Below are positions 33,990 through 42,063 of a stretch of DNA of 64,000 nucleotides, in pieces. Where the stretch lies: assembly GCF_001854405.1 (NCBI RefSeq), contig NZ_CP017718.1:2914001-2978000 (forward strand). Reading direction: 5' to 3'. Origin of the DNA: Hyphomonas sp. Mor2. Its GTDB lineage: Bacteria > Pseudomonadota > Alphaproteobacteria > Caulobacterales > Hyphomonadaceae. Each line of letters starts with the position of its first letter. Within the stretch, counting starts at the first letter, position 1. The notes under the pieces were generated by a model. It was given only the letters and a program-made list of their open reading frames with translations. It had not been told where the DNA came from and did no database searches. The position numbers and the translations under genes were made by a program.

Positions 33990-35000
33990 GTCGCGCATCG
34001 CCTCGAGGTCGCTTTCCGGTGTCGCCCAGGAACAGACGAACCGATACGACCCTCCTGGCCAGGGATAGCATTTGACGCCGGCCTTCAGAATCCGGTTTTC
34101 AATCTCTGGCGGCAGGACGCAAAAAACCTCATTCCCATCCGTCGGATACGCCATTGTCACGCCCGACTTTGCACAGAGCAGGTTTGCCAGCTCCGTCGCG
34201 GATTGATTGGCTTTTCCTGCCAGAGACAACCACAGGCTATCGGTGAGCATCGCTTCCGCCTGGGCGGCGAGAAAGCGCATCTTGGGCGGCATGTGCCCGG
34301 ACCGCTTGGCGCGCGCCTGCAATCGGCCAAACGCGGACCGCGCCTTGCCGAACAGCAGAATAATCTCGCAGCCAATTGCACCCGTCTTCGTGAGCCCCAG
34401 CGTCAACACGTCAATGCCGGCTTTCCAGCTCATTTCGGCTGGACTCGCACCGGTTGAGGCCAGCGCATTCCCCAGGCGTGCGCCATCGAGATGCGTTTTT
34501 AGGCCTTCGGCCTGCGCGAGATCCACATAGTGCGCGATTTGCGCCGCTGAATAGGCGGTTCCACACTCGGTCAGATTGGTCAGAGACAGGGTTTCCAGCG
34601 GGGTTTCGTGCACGAAATCCGGATTATTGACCGCCAGAGCCTGACGCAGGGCCGCCTCGTCGATCTGGCCGCCAAGGCCCGGCAGAAGGCGCAGTTTCGC
34701 CCCGCCTGTGAAGAATTCCGGTGCGCCGCGCTCATCCCGCTCGATATGCGCTTCCTCATGACAGGCAATCGCGCCAATTGGCGAGCACAGGACGGACAGC
34801 GCCAGCGCGTTTGATGCGGTCCCGCTGGCGCAGATCCAGACATCGAAATCGTCTGTCTCGAAGGTCTCAGCAACTAAAGCGCGCAAGCGCGCTGTCACCG
34901 CGTCGCCGCCATAGCTCGGCTCATTGCCATGATTGGCCGCCGCGATGGCTTCAATGACGTTCGGGTGCGCGGGCGCTGCGGTGTCGGAAGAAAAGTTCAT
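33972..35000 (-). CDS. ltaE: Low-specificity L-threonine aldolase
   Basis: PLP enzyme splitting threonine or phenylserine to glycine and aldehyde. FSSDTAAPAHPNVIEAI at the start, GGDAVTARL, THLDGARLGNAL and LGLTKTGAIGCE with the PLP lysine. 342 residues. Three bases after an SDR gene on the same strand. Confidence 0.9.
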   Translation of the reverse strand: MNFSSDTAAPAHPNVIEAIAAANHGNEPSYGGDAVTARLRALVAETFETDDFDVWICASGTASNALALSVLCSPIGAIACHEEAHIERDERGAPEFFTGGAKLRLLPGLGGQIDEAALRQALAVNNPDFVHETPLETLSLTNLTECGTAYSAAQIAHYVDLAQAEGLKTHLDGARLGNALASTGASPAEMSWKAGIDVLTLGLTKTGAIGCEIILLFGKARSAFGRLQARAKRSGHMPPKMRFLAAQAEAMLTDSLWLSLAGKANQSATELANLLCAKSGVTMAYPTDGNEVFCVLPPEIENRILKAGVKCYPWPGGSYRFVCSWATPESDLEAMRDLLAEA

Positions 35001-35003
35001 GGA

Positions 35004-35774
35004 TCAGAGCATTACATCCGGCGTTTGCCACATCAAATGCTGGCCGCCATCGCTGGCGATAAGCTGGCCGGTAATGCTGTCAGCTTCGATCAGATAGCGC
35101 AGCGTCTTGACGATTTCGCCGGGATTTGAGCCCTGCTGGGTCAGCGTGGCCTGGGCTTCAGCCGCGAACTCACCGGGTTTTTGATGCACGTTCTCCAGCG
35201 TCGGGCCGGGTCCGATGCCATTGACCCGGATGTTTGGCGCAAAGGACTGCGCCATGGTCCGGGTGGCCGACCAGAGCGCTGATTTGGACAAGGTATAGGT
35301 GAAGAAAAGCGGATTGAGCTTCAGCACCCGCATGTCGATCATGTTGACGATCAGGCCCGCCTCGTCCTGTGGGAGCGCGCGGGCGAAATGCTGGGCCAGC
35401 AGAACGGGTGCCCGCAGATTGGGGCCCATGTGAAAGTCCCAATTCTTGCGCGAATGCTCGAGCGCGGAATCATCTTCGAAGGTTGAGGCAGAATTGACCA
35501 GCAGAGTGAGCGGACCGCCCAGCGCTTCGTGGGCGGCGCGTTCCAGCGTCGCGGTCTGTTCTTCATCAGCCAGGTCGGCCTGCACCAGTTCGGCGCGTCC
35601 GCCGGCAGCACGAATGGTCTCTGCGGTGGATTCGGCGCCCGCTCTCGAGCCGCGATAATGCACGGCAACGGCCCAGCCATCTTCACCGAGCGCTTGCGCC
35701 ATGGCTTTGCCCAGTCGGGCACCGGCACCCGTCACCAGAGCACGCTTGGGGCCTTCTGAAACGCGTTTAGACAC
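35004..35774 (-). CDS. SDR oxidoreductase, pteridine-reductase-like
   Basis: Rossmann loop LVTGAGARLGKAMAQAL near residue 14, LVNSAS, catalytic Tyr/Lys in YTLSKSALW and the GPGPTL loop followed by DGGQHLMWQ. The VNSASTFEDD and GPGPTL details resemble pteridine reductase/FolM-type SDRs. 256 residues. Probably co-transcribed with ltaE; the substrate is an inference. Confidence 0.82.
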   Translation of the reverse strand: MSKRVSEGPKRALVTGAGARLGKAMAQALGEDGWAVAVHYRGSRAGAESTAETIRAAGGRAELVQADLADEEQTATLERAAHEALGGPLTLLVNSASTFEDDSALEHSRKNWDFHMGPNLRAPVLLAQHFARALPQDEAGLIVNMIDMRVLKLNPLFFTYTLSKSALWSATRTMAQSFAPNIRVNGIGPGPTLENVHQKPGEFAAEAQATLTQQGSNPGEIVKTLRYLIEADSITGQLIASDGGQHLMWQTPDVML

Positions 35775-35807
35775 TGAAATCCTCCTTCTTCGGCGAGGAT
35801 ACTCCGC

Positions 35808-35894
35808 TTAGTCGATTCGACGAAAATCGATCAGATTGAGAATTCCAAAGACAGCCACAGTGGCAAGGATCGCCCAGACAGATGCATGGATCAT
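35808..35894 (-). CDS. Putative 28-residue single-span membrane protein
   Basis: Frame MIHASVWAILATVAVFGILN followed by LIDFRRID and a TAA. One hydrophobic helix (about residues 5-22) ends in a basic/acidic tail. A good ribosome site GAGGG lies 8 bases before the ATG. It is too short for ordinary ORF finding. It overlaps the first possible ATG of the divergent Nudix gene, so only one of the two starts is likely used. Confidence 0.4.
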   Translation of the reverse strand: MIHASVWAILATVAVFGILNLIDFRRID

Positions 35895-36440
35895 GGAAAC
35901 AGCCCTCAAATAAACTTGCGTCCTGTTAGACTGTCTTTATCGATTTGGCGAGCCCTGAAGCTGAAAACGTGGTGTCGCATCGTGGTTGACGTAAGGTCAC
36001 AGCTCTTTCGGACATGGTTTCGCTTGTCGAGGCCGATGACGCTTGGGGTGCGCGGGGTTGTCGAGAATGCGCAGGGCGAAATCTTGCTGGTGCGCCACAC
36101 CTATACAAAAGGCCTGTTCTTCCCTGGCGGTGGGGTTGAGCGCGGCGAGACGACGGAACTGTCGCTGCGACGAGAGCTGCAAGAAGAGGGCGGTGTGACC
36201 GTTACGGGCGCGCCGGAGCTGATCGGGGTCTTCTCCAATCATCGTGTGTTTCGCAATGATCACGTCCTGCTGTACCGGGTGCGCAGTGAGGCCTGGACCG
36301 CAGGCGGCGACCCGGTCGGGCATGAAATCTCGGAAATCGTCTGGTGCGATCCACTAGAACCGCCGGAGGACGCGACGCCCGGGACGCGGCGCAGGCTCCA
36401 AGAACTGTTCAAGGACGCGCCGCAATCCCTGATGTGGTGA
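35886..36440 (+). CDS. Nudix hydrolase
   Basis: Nudix box GGGVERGETTELSLRRELQE plus EGG (about residues 82-104) with the catalytic REx2EE. Hydrolyses some nucleoside diphosphate-linked compound. The start is doubtful: ATG at 35886 gives 184 residues but a weak ribosome site and overlap with a minus-strand small ORF; GTG at 35982 would give a more usual length. Confidence 0.82.
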   Translation: MDHGNSPQINLRPVRLSLSIWRALKLKTWCRIVVDVRSQLFRTWFRLSRPMTLGVRGVVENAQGEILLVRHTYTKGLFFPGGGVERGETTELSLRRELQEEGGVTVTGAPELIGVFSNHRVFRNDHVLLYRVRSEAWTAGGDPVGHEISEIVWCDPLEPPEDATPGTRRRLQELFKDAPQSLMW

Positions 36441-36539
36441 TTACCCTTGAGCAAAGGCAAACAGCGCCGGCATCGTCATGAAGACAATCGCCGCAAGCAG
36501 CAGCAGGTGCAGGCTGTATCTTTGCCAGATCCGTTTCAT
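36441..36539 (-). CDS. Putative 32-residue small membrane protein
   Basis: Frame MKRIWQRYSLHLLLLAAIVF continuing MTMPALFAFAQG then TAA. Basic N-terminus and one hydrophobic helix (about residues 10-29). The ribosome site is weak (GAGAGC). It lies directly after the convergent Nudix stop and 68 bases from a CtrA box, which could serve it as well as the plus-strand RNA. Confidence 0.35.
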   Translation of the reverse strand: MKRIWQRYSLHLLLLAAIVFMTMPALFAFAQG

Positions 36540-36607
36540 GCTCTCGATCTGATCGGCAAACGAGGCGTGAATAAGGACCGACTGGCGGCACAATTTAGGC
36601 GGGAATA

Positions 36608-36622
36608 TTAAACGCGTGTTAA
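36608..36622. promoter_or_regulatory. CtrA box TTAA-N7-TTAA
   Basis: TTAA-ACGCGTG-TTAA matches the full CtrA consensus spacing, the only such exact match I found in non-coding parts of the window. A possible -10 (CAGATAG) lies at 36630-36636, so a plus-strand start near 36645 is plausible. Confidence 0.6.
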
Positions 36623-36639
36623 AGCCTTATGTGCCAGAT

Positions 36640-36768
36640 AGAGGGCCATGCCGGGTGTCCCCTTTCCCGGTGTGCTAAGCAGGCAACCAGCGCGGTAATT
36701 CCTCCCCCTTAAATGGCGCGCTGGACCGGAACGAGACGGCCGCGCTACGTGTTAGCGCGGTCGTTTTG
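36640..36768 (+). ncRNA. Candidate small RNA with C-rich loops
   Basis: Three stem-loops in a row with no reading frame: CCGGG/CCCGG (36651-36655, 36666-36670) with loop TGTCCCCTTT; CCAGCGCG/CGCGCTGG (36687-36694, 36717-36724) with a 22-base loop containing TTCCTCCCCCTT; and a 12-base terminator stem followed by TTTT. C-rich loops that can pair with ribosome sites are a feature of alphaproteobacterial CCUCCUCCC-motif small RNAs. The 3' end overlaps the convergent pgsA stop. 5' end estimated from the CtrA box. Confidence 0.45.
36736..36767 (+). terminator. Rho-independent terminator of the candidate small RNA
   Basis: ACGGCCGCGCTA (36736-36747) pairs with TAGCGCGGTCGT (36753-36764) with one G-T pair over a 5-base loop; T-run 36764-36767. 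It includes the pgsA stop codon on the other strand. Confidence 0.65.
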
Positions 36769-37311
36769 GTTGGCGATCAGCGCTCCGATATAGAGACCCA
36801 GCGTGTAAACCGCGAGCAATGCGGCCAGCCAGACCAGGACCAGGCCCGCATTAAACAAGATCCCGCTGGCGAGTGGCGAGGCCAGCAACAGGATCGCTAT
36901 CGCGATCATCTCAATTGCCGTTTTCCACTTGGCAAGCGTCGAGACCGGCATCGAAATCCCTGGCAAGAGTCGCAGGCCCGTGGCGATGAGGTCACGGACA
37001 ATGATCGCGGCCGTCGGGATCAGTAGCAGCAAAGCCATGTCGTTCTGAAGGGTGAGCGCGACCAGACAGGCACCGACCAACACCTTGTCGGCGACGGGGT
37101 CGAGAAAGGCCCCCAATTCGGAGACTGCATCCAGTCGCCGTGCGGCATAGCCGTCGACAAAATCTGTCGCGGCGACCACGAGATAGGCGATGAACGGCCA
37201 GAGCGATGCGTCCGGCAAGCTGATGATCAGCCACGCGACGCCGCCGGCCAGAACACACCGGGCCAGTGTGAGCGCGTTCGGGAGCCAGGACAGGGCGTGT
37301 GTCTGAGACAT
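36745..37311 (-). CDS. pgsA: CDP-diacylglycerol--glycerol-3-phosphate 3-phosphatidyltransferase
   Basis: Makes phosphatidylglycerol phosphate in the inner membrane. CDP-alcohol phosphotransferase motif spans DFVDGYAARRLDAVSELGAF and LDPVADK, with all Asp in place. Several transmembrane helices, 188 residues. ATG at 37311 preferred over TTG at 37314. Third gene of gloB-cupin-pgsA. Confidence 0.93.
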   Translation of the reverse strand: MSQTHALSWLPNALTLARCVLAGGVAWLIISLPDASLWPFIAYLVVAATDFVDGYAARRLDAVSELGAFLDPVADKVLVGACLVALTLQNDMALLLLIPTAAIIVRDLIATGLRLLPGISMPVSTLAKWKTAIEMIAIAILLLASPLASGILFNAGLVLVWLAALLAVYTLGLYIGALIANQNDRANT

Positions 37312-37325
37312 CAACTGGACCGTAA

Positions 37326-37766
37326 CTATACCGCAGGGCGCCAGTCGGGCGGCGCCATTTCAAAGCCGGAAAACTCAAACCCTGGGGCAACGATACAGGA
37401 CACAAGCGTCCAGGCGCCGAGGCTTTCTGCGGTCTGCCAATGGTTTTCAGGCACCGTGAGCTGGGGGCGCTGACCCGCCCGCAAGTCCGGGCCCAGCGTG
37501 TAGGCATTTGCGCCTTTGCCATCTGCCGGTGACAAGGTCAGGGCGAGCGGTCCACCTGCATGCCACAGCCAGTGTTCGTCCGCATCGACCCGGTGCCAGG
37601 CCGATACTTCATCGGCTTGCAGCAAGTAATAGATCGCGGTCGAGTCGGCCCTGCCCGCGCCCTCTGCGCGAAAGGTCTCGGCATAATGGCCGCCTTCCGG
37701 GTGGGGCTGCATGTCGAGCAGGCGAATGATTTCATTCGCGCCAAGGTCGCCCGCAAGCGCCGCCAT
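37326..37766 (-). CDS. Cupin protein, DUF985 family
   Basis: Single-domain double-stranded beta-helix of 146 residues with LLDMQPHPEGGHYAETF, AIYYLLQADEVSAWHRVDADEHWLWHAG and a closing VAPGFEFSGFEMAP. Metal ligands His/Glu are visible in the central block. Enzymatic role unknown. The ATG directly follows the gloB stop. Confidence 0.88.
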   Translation of the reverse strand: MAALAGDLGANEIIRLLDMQPHPEGGHYAETFRAEGAGRADSTAIYYLLQADEVSAWHRVDADEHWLWHAGGPLALTLSPADGKGANAYTLGPDLRAGQRPQLTVPENHWQTAESLGAWTLVSCIVAPGFEFSGFEMAPPDWRPAV

Positions 37767-38528
37767 CTAGAATCGGTCCTTGCGCCCGCGAATCTCGCCA
37801 AAGGTCGCCGCCGCATCTCCGGGATGGCCCATGGCTGCCTGCAGCTCCGGGATATCGGCGCGCAGGAATGGATTGGTATCCAGTTCGCGCGCGAGACCCA
37901 TCGGGACCGTCCGTTCGCCGCGGGCGCGTTTGTCGTCAATCTCGGCAATATAGGCTTTCAGCGCCGCATTGTCCGTTTCGATCGTCTCAGCGAAGCGGGC
38001 ATTGGATTGGGTGTATTCATGCGCGCAATAGAGCGTGGTTTCCGGTGGCAGCGCTTTGATCGCGAGCATGGAGTCCCACATCATCGGCATGTCGCCCTCG
38101 AACACGCGCCCACAACCGAGGGCAAAGACGGCGTCGCCGACAAACGCCGTCCTGGCCGCGGCAATATGATAGGCGATGTGGCCCAGTGTGTGCCCGGGCA
38201 CATCGATGATTGCGGCGTCCAGCCCGCCCAGGGTCACGGTATCCCCACCGCCCACAGCGCGATCAATGCCGGGAATCTTCTCCGCCTCGCCCTTGGGGCC
38301 AATGATCGTGCAGCCCGTGGCCTCCTTGATCTTCAGATTGCCACCCGCATGGTCCGGGTGCCAATGCGTGTTCCAGATCGCTGTGATGGTCCAGCCCTGT
38401 GCTGCGGCTTCGGCGAGATAGACGTCGGCGTCCGGTGTATCGATCGCTGCAGTTTCGCCCGACTCTGGATCGTGGGCCAGATAGCCATAATTATCACTCA
38501 GGCAGGGGAATTGATGTATGGTCAGCAT
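37767..38528 (-). CDS. gloB: Hydroxyacylglutathione hydrolase (glyoxalase II)
   Basis: Metallo-beta-lactamase fold enzyme hydrolysing S-lactoylglutathione. THWHPDHAGGN near residue 56 supplies the binuclear metal site, with GHTLGHIAYH and CAHEYTQSN further on. 253 residues. Divergent from a methyltransferase gene. Confidence 0.94.
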   Translation of the reverse strand: MLTIHQFPCLSDNYGYLAHDPESGETAAIDTPDADVYLAEAAAQGWTITAIWNTHWHPDHAGGNLKIKEATGCTIIGPKGEAEKIPGIDRAVGGGDTVTLGGLDAAIIDVPGHTLGHIAYHIAAARTAFVGDAVFALGCGRVFEGDMPMMWDSMLAIKALPPETTLYCAHEYTQSNARFAETIETDNAALKAYIAEIDDKRARGERTVPMGLARELDTNPFLRADIPELQAAMGHPGDAAATFGEIRGRKDRF

Positions 38529-38574
38529 GATCCCATCTCTCCAAGGTGGATTTGAACTGAAAGATTAGAGCCAT

Positions 38575-39414
38575 ATGCGCCAGCCCGCGGCAACCCTCGA
38601 AACCTTTTATCAGTCGCGACTGGGTGAAGCAGCGGCGCGTCTGATGGGCGCGCGCATGCTTGATCTGTGGGGGGCGTGTGAGTCTTTGCGTGTGCTCGGT
38701 ATTGGCTATCCAGGCCCGCTCCTGCGGCTCTGGCAAAACGACGCAGGTACCTGTGTGGGCGCGGTTCCGGAAGAGATTGGCGCCGTTCGCCACAGCGCCG
38801 ACAAAGGCCAGATCCTCTGCAGCGTGCCCGAGCACCGGCTGCCCTTCCCTGAAGGCCTGTTCGATCGCGTCTTCCTGCTGCATGCGCTGGAAGAGGCCGA
38901 CAGCCCGCGCCAGCTGCTGCGGGAGGCGTGGCGGGTCCTGGCACCGGAAGGGCGCATCGTCGTGGCCGTCACCAATCGGCGCAGCATGTGGTCGCTGGCG
39001 GACAATAAGCCGTTTGGTCATGGCCGCCCCTGGACGCGGCAACAATTGGTCAGCTTCCTGAATGACAGCCTGTTCCAGGTCACCGCCAGTACGACCGCTG
39101 TACACATGCCGCCGCTGGACTGGCGCTTGATTTCAGGGGCTTCGAAATCCTGGGAACGCGCCGGTGAACTGGTCCTGCCGGGTCTCGGCGGTGTCGTATT
39201 GGTTGAGGCCGTCAAGCGGCTTTATTCCAAACCTGGCGGCAGCGCGGCAGCGCCAGTCACCCAAGCTGTAAAGGCGGGCAAACCAAAGTCGGTCATGCCT
39301 AGAAAACTGGCAGGCCGGGAGGCCGCGCAGCCTGTTGAAAACACAGCAATTGACGTTCTGCGCAGACCCGATACCCCTATTAGCAATGAAATTACTGGAG
39401 CCGGGGAAAGATGA
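38575..39414 (+). CDS. Class I SAM-dependent methyltransferase-like protein
   Basis: 279 residues. A reduced SAM loop VLGIGYPGPLL near residue 40, FDRVFLLHALEEADSPRQLLREAWRVLAPEGRIVVAV in the middle (motifs II-III) and a basic C-terminal tail. Target unknown; it is a usual divergent neighbour of gloB in alphaproteobacteria. ATGA overlap with the PII gene. Confidence 0.8.
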   Translation: MRQPAATLETFYQSRLGEAAARLMGARMLDLWGACESLRVLGIGYPGPLLRLWQNDAGTCVGAVPEEIGAVRHSADKGQILCSVPEHRLPFPEGLFDRVFLLHALEEADSPRQLLREAWRVLAPEGRIVVAVTNRRSMWSLADNKPFGHGRPWTRQQLVSFLNDSLFQVTASTTAVHMPPLDWRLISGASKSWERAGELVLPGLGGVVLVEAVKRLYSKPGGSAAAPVTQAVKAGKPKSVMPRKLAGREAAQPVENTAIDVLRRPDTPISNEITGAGER

Positions 39415-39755
39415 AACTCGTAACCGCAATCTTTAAGCCCAGCCGACTGGACGCCGTCATCGACGCGCTTGGTGAGGCTGATGTGTCGGGTCTGACTGTA
39501 TCGGAAGTCCGCGGATATGGCCGCCAGCAAGGCAAGACCGAAGTCTATCGCGGCGCCGAATATGAGGTTCGGCTGCTGCCAAAGGTCAAAGTCGAAGTCG
39601 CTTGCAGCGCGGCGGAAGCTGAGCGGGTCGTTGAAGCGATTACTGGCGCTGCGAATACGGGCACGATCGGTGACGGCAAGGTCTTCGTCGCGGATCTCGA
39701 GACGATTGTCCGGATCCGTACCGGTGAGCGAAACGATCAGGCGATCGGCAGCTAA
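39411..39755 (+). CDS. PII nitrogen-regulatory signal protein
   Basis: Trimeric sensor of 2-oxoglutarate, ATP/ADP and glutamine state. MKLVTAIFKPSRLDAVIDAL at the start, T-loop GKTEVYRGAEYEV with the uridylylatable tyrosine, and IGDGKVFVADLETIVRIRTGE. 114 residues. Whether GlnB- or GlnK-type is not clear. amtB, its frequent partner, is 22 kb away at 61756. Confidence 0.92.
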   Translation: MKLVTAIFKPSRLDAVIDALGEADVSGLTVSEVRGYGRQQGKTEVYRGAEYEVRLLPKVKVEVACSAAEAERVVEAITGAANTGTIGDGKVFVADLETIVRIRTGERNDQAIGS

Positions 39756-39822
39756 GAGACACCCGCCCCTATTCAGCTGCGTACATTGGCTTATGTCTCT
39801 ACGCGCAGCTTAGAGGCGTTTC

Positions 39823-40770
39823 ATGAGAATTGCGATTATCGGTGCAGGTCTGGCGGGGCTGACGCTCGCGCGCGGTTTATCTGCGTCACATAGTGTAACG
39901 GTATTTGAGAAAGCGCGCGGCCCCGGTGGACGCATGTCGACCCGGCGCGCGACGCCTTACGCATTTGATCATGGCGCGCAGTATTTCACGGCAGAGTCGG
40001 ACCCGTTCCTCGACCTCTTGTCGTCGCTTAAATCTCGAGGAATTATCGCCGAATGGCCAGACAGGATCGACCTGCGAGCAGGAGCGCGGGTTTCCGATAA
40101 GCCCAAACTCGTCGCTTCGCCCGGGATGAATGGTCTGTGCAAGACTGTCGCGGAAGGGCTCAATGTACGCCCTGGCGTGAAGATTGAGACTTTGCGCCGA
40201 GACGGTGGCGGGTGGTCCCTCGTGGATGCGGAGGGGGCTTTAACCGGCCCATTCGATTGGGTCGTCTCGACCGCGCCCGCGCCGCAGACGGACGCCCTTC
40301 TGCCAGCTTCATTCGCAGGCAAGGCGAAGCTGTCCCGGGTCAAGATGCTTGGCTGTTTCGCGCTCATGCTCGGCTTTGAGACGCCGCTCGATCTCCCATG
40401 GCAGGCGCTCAAGTCAGGGGCGCCGCCGATTGGCTGGATGGCCGTGAACTCGGCCAAGCCCGATCGCGTAGAGGCATTTTCATTATTGATTCAATCAAGC
40501 AATGACTGGGCTGATGCGCATCTCGAGGACGACCCTGAAACGGTGAAATCGGTGCTGCTGCACGCCGCCAGTGATCTGACGGGGATCGACCTGACGGTCG
40601 CGACGCATCAGGTTCTGCACAGATGGCGGTATGCAGCGACGGAAACGCCGCTGGGAGCCCCTTATCTGATCGACCAGGACCTCAATCTCGCCGCCTGCGG
40701 AGACTGGTGTCTCGGCAGCAAGGTGGAGGCTGCGTTTCTGAGCGCAGAGGCCCTCGCCAAAGCCTTTTGA
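39823..40770 (+). CDS. Renalase-like NAD(P)/FAD-dependent oxidoreductase
   Basis: 315 residues. AIIGAGLAGLTLARGLS at the FAD site, VFEKARGPGGRMSTRRA and FDHGAQYFTA follow, and a C-terminal RWRYAATETPLGAPYL then LAACGDWCLGSKVEAAFLSA closes the FAD fold. This is the bacterial renalase pattern (oxidation of isomeric dihydro-NAD(P)). Confidence 0.85.
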   Translation: MRIAIIGAGLAGLTLARGLSASHSVTVFEKARGPGGRMSTRRATPYAFDHGAQYFTAESDPFLDLLSSLKSRGIIAEWPDRIDLRAGARVSDKPKLVASPGMNGLCKTVAEGLNVRPGVKIETLRRDGGGWSLVDAEGALTGPFDWVVSTAPAPQTDALLPASFAGKAKLSRVKMLGCFALMLGFETPLDLPWQALKSGAPPIGWMAVNSAKPDRVEAFSLLIQSSNDWADAHLEDDPETVKSVLLHAASDLTGIDLTVATHQVLHRWRYAATETPLGAPYLIDQDLNLAACGDWCLGSKVEAAFLSAEALAKAF

Positions 40771-40983
40771 GACCCGCTTGGCGCACAAGAAACCCACGCT
40801 TCTCTCGAGGATTTGCTCCGTCTGCAATCGCCCCTTCACCTGGCGCAAGAAGTGGGAACGAAACTGGGGCAAGGTCAAATCCTGTTCCAGCCACTGCCGA
40901 GCCGCTTCTCGATCTGGGACTGCAGCCCCTTGATTTTCCCGGCTATTGACGGCAGGTCATCTCGCTCAATCAAGGAGACCCTC

Positions 40984-42063
40984 ATGTCCGGGCCACAGGC
41001 ATTGCCAAACATCCTCGAAATCACGCCTTACAAAGGGGGTGAGAAACTCGTGGACGCCCACAAACTGTCATCGAACGAGAATCCGCTTGGCTGCAGCCCG
41101 GCGGCGCAAGCGGCAGTGGCAGAAGCGGCGCGGCATATGGAACTTTACCCGGACGGATCGGCCCTGGCCTTGCGCGAAGCCATTGGCGCCAAATACGGGA
41201 TCGATGCCGAGCGAATCGTTTGCGGGGCCGGGTCGGATGAGATCTTTCAACTGCTCGGCCGCGCCTATCTCCGGCCGGGCGACAATATCGTGCAGAGTCA
41301 GCACGGATTTCTGGTCTATCGCCTGGTCGCCCAACAGGCCGGCGCTGAAACGCGCCGCGCCCCCGAAAAAGACCTGACGACCGACGTCGATGCCATGCTC
41401 GAGCTGGTCGATGACAAGACCAAGATCGTATTCCTGGCGAATCCGAACAATCCCACCGGCAGCTATATCCCGTATTCGGAGGTCAAGCGCCTGCATGAAG
41501 GCCTGCCGGAACACGTGCTTCTGGTGCTCGACGGGGCCTATGCTGAATATGTGCGCAATAATGATTATAGCGCCGGAATGGAGCTTGCGGGCGAGCAGGC
41601 CAATGTCCTGATGACGCGGACCTTCTCCAAGATTCATGGTCTTGCAGCCCTGCGTCTTGGCTGGGCCTATGGTCCGGAAAGCGTCGTCGATGCCATCCAC
41701 CGCACGCGCGGTCCGTTCAATGTCAGCGCAGTGGCGCAGGTCGCGGGGATTGCCGCCCTCAATGATGACGCGTTTCAGGCGCAATCGGTCGAGCACAATT
41801 CTGCCGAACTCGTCCGCGTGGGAGATGCCGTCGAAAAAGCCGGATTCAAGACGTATCCGAGCGTCGGCAATTTCGTATTGATCGAGTTTCCTGAAGCGGC
41901 CGGCCGGACGAGCGCGGAAGCAGATGCCTTCTTGCGGGCGCGCGGGATCGTCATTCGGAATGTGAATGTTTACGGCTTGCCCACCTGCCTGCGTGCCTCG
42001 ATTGGGACCACGGCGCAGAATGACGATTTGATCGCCGCGATTGAGGCGTTTGCGAAAAGCTGA
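40984..42063 (+). CDS. hisC: Histidinol-phosphate / aromatic aminotransferase
   Basis: PLP aminotransferase, 359 residues from the ATG at 40984, which follows AAGGAGACCCTC. LSSNENPLGCSP, VFLANPNNPTGSY and TFSKIHGLAALRLGW with the PLP lysine. Coupled by TGATG to a tyrosine-pathway dehydrogenase, so it likely acts on aromatic substrates as well as, or instead of, histidinol phosphate. Confidence 0.92.
   Translation: MSGPQALPNILEITPYKGGEKLVDAHKLSSNENPLGCSPAAQAAVAEAARHMELYPDGSALALREAIGAKYGIDAERIVCGAGSDEIFQLLGRAYLRPGDNIVQSQHGFLVYRLVAQQAGAETRRAPEKDLTTDVDAMLELVDDKTKIVFLANPNNPTGSYIPYSEVKRLHEGLPEHVLLVLDGAYAEYVRNNDYSAGMELAGEQANVLMTRTFSKIHGLAALRLGWAYGPESVVDAIHRTRGPFNVSAVAQVAGIAALNDDAFQAQSVEHNSAELVRVGDAVEKAGFKTYPSVGNFVLIEFPEAAGRTSAEADAFLRARGIVIRNVNVYGLPTCLRASIGTTAQNDDLIAAIEAFAKS

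Noticed and set aside
36600-36745. SRP RNA (ffs) or RNase P RNA in this gap
   Set aside because: Lacks the GNAR/GGAA loops and conserved helices of these RNAs; only the hairpin pattern of a small RNA remains.
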